A DNA stretch of 12,737 nt from CAZVJA01 sp964626885 (GTDB lineage Bacteria > Planctomycetota > Planctomycetia > Planctomycetales > Planctomycetaceae): assembly GCA_964626885.1 (NCBI GenBank), contig CAZVJA010000148.1, positions 1 to 12,737 on the forward strand, in the 5' to 3' direction. Shown here piece after piece: positions 8,306 to 12,737 of this stretch. The notes beneath the pieces were generated by a model. That model was given only the letters and a program-made list of their open reading frames with translations. It made no database searches and was not told where the DNA came from. Position 1 is the stretch's first letter; each line of letters begins with the position of its first letter. Both the position numbers and the translations under genes were made by a program.

Positions 8306-9805
8306 CTATGGCAGTTGATCACGCACGATTTTTCCGGCGGGAGAGCGGGGCAAGGCCTCCAGCGGGATGATCCGTTCCGGCCGCTTGTAATACACGAGGC
8401 TCCGCTCACAATGTGCTCGAATGGTTGCCGGATCAACGCTCGCGTCGCTGACGACGGCCGCCTTGATGAACTGCCCGCCGCTCTTGCGTCGGCCGGCGTA
8501 GACTTTTACTTCGTGAACCCCCGGCAGCGAGGCGATGACTTCTTCAACTTCCGAAGGAAGCACTTTCAAACCTTCGACGTTGATCACATCCGCTTCGCGC
8601 CCCGTGAGATGGATATGTCCCCGCTCGTCGATCCGCGCCAGGTCGCCGGTGTCGAACCAGCCCTCCTCCAGCCGGGATGTATCGATATTGTTTGCTTCGG
8701 GCGTATCGTTCGCCCCCAAGTAGCCCGCCATCATTGATGATGACCGGATATGGAGCCGACCGATGCCGGGATGCGAGTTGTTCTCTCCTCCGACGTCGCG
8801 CAGGCTCGCTTCCACGCCGCGCATGGGTGGACCGACATTGCTGCCGAGAATCGACGCTTCTCCCGCCGGGGCGACGGTGATTCCGCCGGTCTCCGTGGTT
8901 CCGTACAACGGCCGAACGGTGATGCCTGACTTTTCGCGAAAGTGGGTGGCGGTCCGTTCCGTCAACGGCGAACCCGCGGTGAGGACGGTCCGCACCGAGC
9001 CGCGCAAGCGGTCCCCCGCGCCGAACAGCAGCACATCGAGCATGGCCGGCACGGCGGGAAAGAGAGTCGCGCGGCGGGCGTCGAGCGCCTGGAGCACGAG
9101 CGGGGCTTGAAAGCCGCGCATCGAAAGGACCGAGGCGCCGCTATAAAGAGGCACCATCACGCACATCCCATACGCATAAGCGTGGCTCATTGGCGGAGCG
9201 GCAAGGATTGTGTCATCCGGCGTGATGCCGATCGTTTCGACATAATGCCGCGCTTCTTCAAGTGCTGCAAACCCGGGACGGAGCGCGACCTTGGGTTGCC
9301 CGGTCGTTCCCGAAGTTGGGTGCATCGGGACGGAGAAAATTGCATCACGGTCCGGACTGAAATTACCGGCACCACCGTCGATATTCGCGATCTGAACGTC
9401 GTGCCCTGAAGGGCCGTGCAACACCGAAACAGGTCCACATTCGGTTTGCAGATCGGTAATCGCAGGGTCATCAACAAGTGCCAGCCGGGCGCCGAACCGT
9501 TGTGCGGTTCGCTTCAATTCCGCCGCGGGAGTTTTGAAGTGCACCAAGAGCGGTGATGCGCCGGTCGCCAGCACCGCCGCCAGCCCGGCGACGAACGTCG
9601 GCCCGTTACCGATGCTGAACACCACGCGGTCCCCGGTTGTGACTCCTTGAGAGTTCAGTCCTCGGATCAACGCGTCGCGCAGCGCGCGAAGTTCACCGCC
9701 GTTGAGAGTGGAGCCCCGCTCAAGATCGGTGAAACTTCCGGTGTAATCCTCGAACGCATCGAGAATCGGCTCCGCGGAAAGTTGTGCGAGCTGATCTACA
9801 GACAT
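8306..9805 (-). CDS. AMP-forming acyl-CoA / acyl-ACP ligase (ANL superfamily)
   Basis: A 499-residue protein with all core adenylation motifs in order: TSGTTGQPK at residues 164-172 (phosphate loop), YGTTE at 301-305, TGD at 386-388, GREADVINVEGLKVLPSEVE at 402-421, and PRSPAGK at 486-492 with Lys492 as the adenylation lysine. It activates a carboxylic acid as acyl-AMP and passes it to CoA or a carrier protein. No carrier domain is fused. The ATG lies inside the last codons of the aminotransferase gene (10-base overlap), which suggests translational coupling. Likely roles are activating the PKS starter acid or loading an ACP. Substrate (fatty, aryl or other acid) cannot be read by eye. Confidence 0.93.
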   Translation of the reverse strand: MSVDQLAQLSAEPILDAFEDYTGSFTDLERGSTLNGGELRALRDALIRGLNSQGVTTGDRVVFSIGNGPTFVAGLAAVLATGASPLLVHFKTPAAELKRTAQRFGARLALVDDPAITDLQTECGPVSVLHGPSGHDVQIANIDGGAGNFSPDRDAIFSVPMHPTSGTTGQPKVALRPGFAALEEARHYVETIGITPDDTILAAPPMSHAYAYGMCVMVPLYSGASVLSMRGFQAPLVLQALDARRATLFPAVPAMLDVLLFGAGDRLRGSVRTVLTAGSPLTERTATHFREKSGITVRPLYGTTETGGITVAPAGEASILGSNVGPPMRGVEASLRDVGGENNSHPGIGRLHIRSSSMMAGYLGANDTPEANNIDTSRLEEGWFDTGDLARIDERGHIHLTGREADVINVEGLKVLPSEVEEVIASLPGVHEVKVYAGRRKSGGQFIKAAVVSDASVDPATIRAHCERSLVYYKRPERIIPLEALPRSPAGKIVRDQLP

Positions 9806-11154
9806 GCGACCGACCGCTCCAGCCGCTCCAGCGCGATTGCTATATCGTCGCTGGTATGCGCGGCCGACAGGAACATCGGCTCGAACTGATTCGGATGGTA
9901 GTAAACGCCCGATTGCTGCATCAGGTGCTGCAGGCGGATGAATCGTTCAAAATCACAATGCCGGCGAACATCGCGGTACTCACGGATCGGAACAACCTGA
10001 TCCTTCATCAGGAAGAATGAGATCATCGGGCCGACATGCTGCACGAGATGCGGCAACCCTGCCCGGTCGAGAATCTCGCTAATCCCGCGCGAGAATTCTT
10101 CGCTCACGGCGTTCATTTGGCTGTACATGGCGTCGCCGTTGGACAGAATCTCATCGAGTACGGCGCTGGCCGCGGCCATCACGACCGCATTGCCGGAAAA
10201 CACGCCGCCGTGGAACATCGTGCCGTCCACCACAAGCTGCATGATTTCGCGCGAAGCACCGAAGGCCGCAACCGGATATCCCCCGCCGACGGCTTTCGAG
10301 ATCACGGTAATGTCGGGAGAGACGTCATAAAGCTGCTGCGCTCCGCCGGGAGCGACCCGCAGGCCGGTGATCACTTCGTCAAAGATCAGCAGCGCTCCGT
10401 GATCTTTCGTCGCGGCCCGCACGTTTTCCAGATAGTCGGGTTGAGGCGGAATGACTCCCGCGTTCCCCATGATCGGTTCCATGATGACGCCGGCGATCTG
10501 GCCGGGATGGTCGTCGAGACACTTCTCCAACGCGTCGATGTCATTCCAGCGAACGAGGAGATTGTCATGCGGTGCGCCGTTCAACCCGTTGGTGCCGGGC
10601 TGTGTGTAGCCGTACGGGCCGGTCGGCAGGTCTTCGAGCGGCGCGTGATAGCGATTGAACAGCGTATCGCTCCAACCGTGATAATGTCCCTCGAATTGAA
10701 TGAGCTTCGGTCGGCCGGTGAATGCACGGGCCAGCCGCGCGGCCGATACGTCCGCTTCGGTTCCCGAGTTCGCGAACCGCATCAGTTCCATGCTCGGGAA
10801 GAGCTTCTGAATTTTTTCCGCGACGGCGATGGTGATTTCCGTCGGGAACCCGAGCTGGCTGCCATTGTCTTGAATTTGCCTGGTGACTGCTTCAATGACC
10901 CGCGCGGGACGATGACCGAGGATCAGCGGTCCGAACGCCATGTTGAGATCGACGAACTCATTCCCATCGGCATCCCACACACGTGAACCACTCCCATGCG
11001 AAGCAACTAATGGCAGATGGTAGGGAAGCACACGCATCGTGCTGCTATCACCTCCGGCGATGGCGCGACGCGCCCGCTGGAGCAACTGCTCACTGGTCTT
11101 GGTGGGGCGGGAATCAAGAGTTGGTGTCGGCGGGGCGGAGGCGTGGATGTGCAC
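9796..11154 (-). CDS. Class III PLP aminotransferase, glutamate-1-semialdehyde aminomutase-like
   Basis: A 452-residue protein, close to the usual family length. Visible motifs: NSGTEA at 129-134 (cofactor phosphate contact), YHGW at 158-161, FDEVITG at 258-264 (Asp259 for the pyridine nitrogen) and ISKAVGGG at 285-292, with Lys287 as the PLP lysine. The start is GTG at 11154. The next Met (residue 40) would cut into a conserved N-terminal region, though the first 15 residues are variable. It resembles HemL, but HemL catalyses an intramolecular reaction for haem, whereas cluster-borne relatives such as MxcL of the myxochelin pathway aminate an aldehyde made by a reductase domain. It is the first gene of the minus-strand run, overlaps the ligase gene, and shares a cluster with a thioester reductase, so amination of a released aldehyde is the favoured reading. 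A housekeeping HemL is less likely in this context. Confidence 0.92.
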   Translation of the reverse strand: MHIHASAPPTPTLDSRPTKTSEQLLQRARRAIAGGDSSTMRVLPYHLPLVASHGSGSRVWDADGNEFVDLNMAFGPLILGHRPARVIEAVTRQIQDNGSQLGFPTEITIAVAEKIQKLFPSMELMRFANSGTEADVSAARLARAFTGRPKLIQFEGHYHGWSDTLFNRYHAPLEDLPTGPYGYTQPGTNGLNGAPHDNLLVRWNDIDALEKCLDDHPGQIAGVIMEPIMGNAGVIPPQPDYLENVRAATKDHGALLIFDEVITGLRVAPGGAQQLYDVSPDITVISKAVGGGYPVAAFGASREIMQLVVDGTMFHGGVFSGNAVVMAAASAVLDEILSNGDAMYSQMNAVSEEFSRGISEILDRAGLPHLVQHVGPMISFFLMKDQVVPIREYRDVRRHCDFERFIRLQHLMQQSGVYYHPNQFEPMFLSAAHTSDDIAIALERLERSVACL

Positions 11155-11251
11155 GGCGGGGGTTCTCAGCTTTCTCGGAAATCGGGTGACGCAAGCGAGC
11201 GGGGGCCGGTCACCAGAGATTTACTAAGTTATTCAAAAATCCCATAATACC

Positions 11252-11280
11252 TATCTACACCAGTATTTCACCCTTTGCAA
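11252..11280 (-). promoter_or_regulatory. Weak candidate promoter for the aminotransferase-led operon
   Basis: On the minus strand, TTGCAA (11280-11275) and TAGATA (11257-11252) are exactly 17 bases apart, inside the AT-rich part of the divergent region and about 100 bases from the GTG start. The matches to consensus are only 4/6 and 3/6, so this is a position guess more than an identification. Confidence 0.28.
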
Positions 11281-11440
11281 CATGCCTTGTTCATTCAGGT
11301 TGCAACGAGGGCGAAGCGGATAAGTGGTAGGGATAGGATTCCGTATGGGAGTTCCGAGGAACTGGCTTGAGGTCAAGCCGTTCGCTGTCTTCCCATTTCT
11401 CTCCCTTATCATCTTCCACACGAGACCCCGCTCCTCTGCT

Positions 11441-11446
11441 TATAAT
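11441..11446 (+). promoter_or_regulatory. Perfect -10 hexamer TATAAT before the hypothetical gene
   Basis: A consensus TATAAT lies 52 bases upstream of ATG 11499 in an otherwise GC-rich region. No good -35 hexamer is seen at 16-18 bases. If used, transcription would begin near 11453, which also argues that translation starts at 11499 and not farther upstream. Confidence 0.35.
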
Positions 11447-11498
11447 GATGGGGCGCAGTCATTTGCGCGATCTGAGACCACACTCCCCCGGTTTCCAC

Positions 11499-12359
11499 AT
11501 GCCCACACTCCTCGAACGCGAAGAATACATCGAGCAGGCGTATTGCTTTCGCGCCTATCGGGAGCGGCTGGATGACAACCTGCCGGCGCAGGAAATTCTC
11601 TCCACCATCGGGGAAGAGGTGCTCGCCACCACCAAGCTGCCGCTGGCACTCGACTTCCTCAAAGGGGAAATCCTGCTTACCGGCAAGGTCAGCGACGGGA
11701 TGCAGCGCTTGTCGCACTACTTCACGCCGTTCCAGGCATTCCTCATGGCTCGGGCGGAGGAAGAGAAATCGCGGTTCGACCAGAAAACCGCGCTCTTGGC
11801 TCTCGAACGACAAGCGGAATACCTCTCCAAGAAGCCGACGCCGCAGGGACTGTTCATCTTTCAGTTCGAATGCATCGCCCGCAATCGGTTGGGGTACGAC
11901 CGCGGCATGAAGGCGGTCGCGGCTGATCCGATTTTTAATGACGACTGGCGCGACTGGATTCTGAAGATCCGGCATCGGCTCGGCACCACCGACTTCGCAG
12001 ACCTGATCTTCTACCGTTCGGAACATTTCGTGAACGAGCGCCGCCGGCGGACCGGCAATCCGGATTATCGCCCGTCGTTCCCGGTGTTGTTCGGCGTGGA
12101 GGAAGGGCGGATCGCGAAGGCGAACCGTGGAAAAGATCCCCTCTTCATGTTCGCCGCGCTGCAACGGCAACTTGGCCATCCCGCGGTGCCGCGCTCGCGC
12201 CGCCCGACTAGCGCACCGCCTATCCATCCGGCACTCGAACAGCGCTTGCAGCGCATCGAAGCGCGGCTGAAGCTCGTCGAATCGGAAGTCGAGGAAGAGT
12301 TCGACCTCAGCCAGTTCTACGTCAAGCCGGAAGAGTCCGGCAACGGCGAGGAAGTGTGA
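11499..12359 (+). CDS. Conserved hypothetical protein, helical, C-terminal coiled coil
   Basis: A 286-residue protein starting MPTLLEREEYIEQAY. The frame is open 44 codons farther upstream to 11367, but that extension is Ser/Pro-rich, would lie upstream of the TATAAT at 11441, and lacks the look of a folded domain, so I place the start at 11499. The protein is charged and mostly helical, with many Arg, Glu and Gln residues. It has a basic, Pro-rich linker near residues 229-243 and a likely coiled coil near residues 245-272 (HPALEQRLQRIEARLKLVES), then an acidic tail. No signal peptide, membrane segment or catalytic motif is evident. From memory, proteins with this N-terminus are widespread in Planctomycetes and uncharacterised. 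It is transcribed away from the cluster and is probably not part of it. Confidence 0.82.
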   Translation: MPTLLEREEYIEQAYCFRAYRERLDDNLPAQEILSTIGEEVLATTKLPLALDFLKGEILLTGKVSDGMQRLSHYFTPFQAFLMARAEEEKSRFDQKTALLALERQAEYLSKKPTPQGLFIFQFECIARNRLGYDRGMKAVAADPIFNDDWRDWILKIRHRLGTTDFADLIFYRSEHFVNERRRRTGNPDYRPSFPVLFGVEEGRIAKANRGKDPLFMFAALQRQLGHPAVPRSRRPTSAPPIHPALEQRLQRIEARLKLVESEVEEEFDLSQFYVKPEESGNGEEV

Positions 12360-12620
12360 AAACTGTTTCACACCACAGTGGCACGGGGAGCACGGAGAAT
12401 AAGGCGGAAAGAATTCAATAAGGAACCCAGGAAAGAAAAACTGACAACAAAGACTGTTGGAGTCGCTGAGTCGCGCCTCGTATATTCCGATCCTGCGGTT
12501 TTCTTCTTTTCCTCCCTTCCTGGTTTCCTTATTGAAACTCTTTTCTGCTGCCGCCGAGTGAACGGCGCGTTGCGGCGGTCGATGGCCAGTGCGGAGTGAT
12601 GACTCCACTGGGGGGGACGA
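12360..12620. other. Convergent intergenic region with possible dispersed-repeat sequence
   Basis: The 261 bases lie between two genes that converge. The start carries GGCACGGGGAGCACGGAG (12380-12397), a purine-rich direct-repeat pattern of the kind often scattered between genes in planctomycete genomes (recollection, unchecked). An imperfect inverted repeat follows. No convincing small gene is seen. Confidence 0.5.
12414..12536. repeat. Imperfect inverted repeat with an 80-base loop
   Basis: TTCAATAAGGAACCCAGGAA at 12414-12433 pairs with the complement of 12517-12536 with one mismatch. The flanks are A-rich on the left arm's inner side and T/C-rich on the right arm's inner side, so pairing may extend. 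Between convergent genes it could reduce read-through in both directions. It may equally be the termini of a small non-coding repeat element. The loop is too long for a classical intrinsic terminator. Confidence 0.6.
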
Positions 12621-12737
12621 TTACGGCTTCGTTTCGCTGCCGGCCTTCGGAAGCTGCGGCGGCTTGACGAAGAATTCGAGCGGGACCGCCTTGTGGACGA
12701 GGATTTCCAGGTCGATAGTTTTCGCGTCGGCGGGGAC
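12621..12737 (-). CDS. C-terminal end of an unidentified protein, 5' part beyond window
   Basis: On the minus strand the frame is open from the window edge to TAA at 12623-12621, giving 38 residues that begin VPADAKTIDLEILV and end PPQLPKAGSETKP. The alternation of hydrophobic residues followed by a Pro/Lys tail looks like a genuine C-terminus. Too little is present to name a family. It converges on the hypothetical gene to its left. Confidence 0.55.
   Translation of the reverse strand, partial: VPADAKTIDLEILVHKAVPLEFFVKPPQLPKAGSETKP

Larger units (their letters stand above)
11155..11498. other. Divergent intergenic region between the cluster and a hypothetical gene
   Basis: These 344 bases separate the leftward cluster from a rightward gene and probably hold both promoters. 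The middle (11221-11280) is clearly more AT-rich than its surroundings. TTGCAAC occurs twice (11275-11281 and 11300-11306), 25 bases apart. I see no convincing coding sequence, RNA gene or hairpin terminator here. Confidence 0.6.

Noticed and set aside
10036..10986. Plus-strand 316-codon frame opposite the aminotransferase gene
   Set aside because: It is antisense to a complete class III aminotransferase with all catalytic motifs; the long frame follows from GC-rich codon bias.
11275..11306. TTGCAAC direct repeat as a regulator binding site
   Set aside because: Seven bases twice, 25 apart, is too weak to call an operator without comparison to related genomes.
11367..11498. N-terminal extension of the hypothetical protein (start at 11367)
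   Set aside because: The extension is low-complexity Ser/Pro/Arg, and a perfect TATAAT lies within it at 11441. The start at 11499 fits better.
11409..12608. Minus-strand 399-codon frame across the hypothetical gene and the inverted repeat
   Set aside because: Its start lies inside the intergenic repeat, and most of it is antisense to the plus-strand gene, whose translation looks like a real, charged helical protein.

Overview
The window looks like part of a secondary-lipid or polyketide gene cluster from a GC-rich bacterium, most likely a planctomycete. That assignment is an inference. It rests on the family mix, on mostly weak or absent Shine-Dalgarno sites, on a conserved-hypothetical protein starting MPTLLEREEYIEQAY that I associate with Planctomycetes from memory, and on intergenic sequence of the 'GGCACGGGGAGCACGGAG' kind. 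No RNA gene, CRISPR array or insertion sequence was seen.

From 11154 leftward to the window edge, five genes lie head-to-tail on the minus strand. In transcription order they are: a class III PLP aminotransferase of the glutamate-1-semialdehyde aminomutase type (9796-11154); an AMP-forming acyl-CoA/acyl-ACP ligase that overlaps it by 10 bases (8306-9805); a metallo-beta-lactamase-fold hydrolase (7307-8266); a thioester-reductase-like extended SDR with a C-terminal SCP2-like lipid-binding domain (5635-7119); and a very large multidomain polyketide synthase (5518 to beyond base 1). A good sigma70-like promoter before the reductase suggests that the reductase and PKS also have their own transcript.

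The PKS is the centrepiece and is cut by the left edge. In 1839 visible residues its order is KS, a KS-like chain-length-factor (CLF-like) domain with His where the catalytic Cys should be, ACP, ACP, AT, and the start of a third ACP. A KS followed by an inactive KS, and tandem near-identical ACPs carrying GIDSIKK, recall PUFA synthases and heterocyst-glycolipid-type synthases. The ACP-ACP-AT-ACP order differs from textbook PfaA (KS-AT-ACPn-KR-DH).

A working model, which is inference: the ligase activates a starter or product acid; the PKS builds a long acyl chain; the reductase releases it as an aldehyde (or alcohol), with the SCP2-like domain perhaps holding the lipid; the aminotransferase converts the aldehyde to an amine; and the metallo-hydrolase acts as an alternative thioesterase, lactonase or editing enzyme. 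The product could be an aminolipid or long-chain amine.

Right of the cluster lie a 344-base divergent intergenic region, a plus-strand conserved hypothetical gene (11499-12359) unlikely to belong to the pathway, an intergenic stretch with a long imperfect inverted repeat, and the last 38 codons of another minus-strand gene (12621 to the window end).
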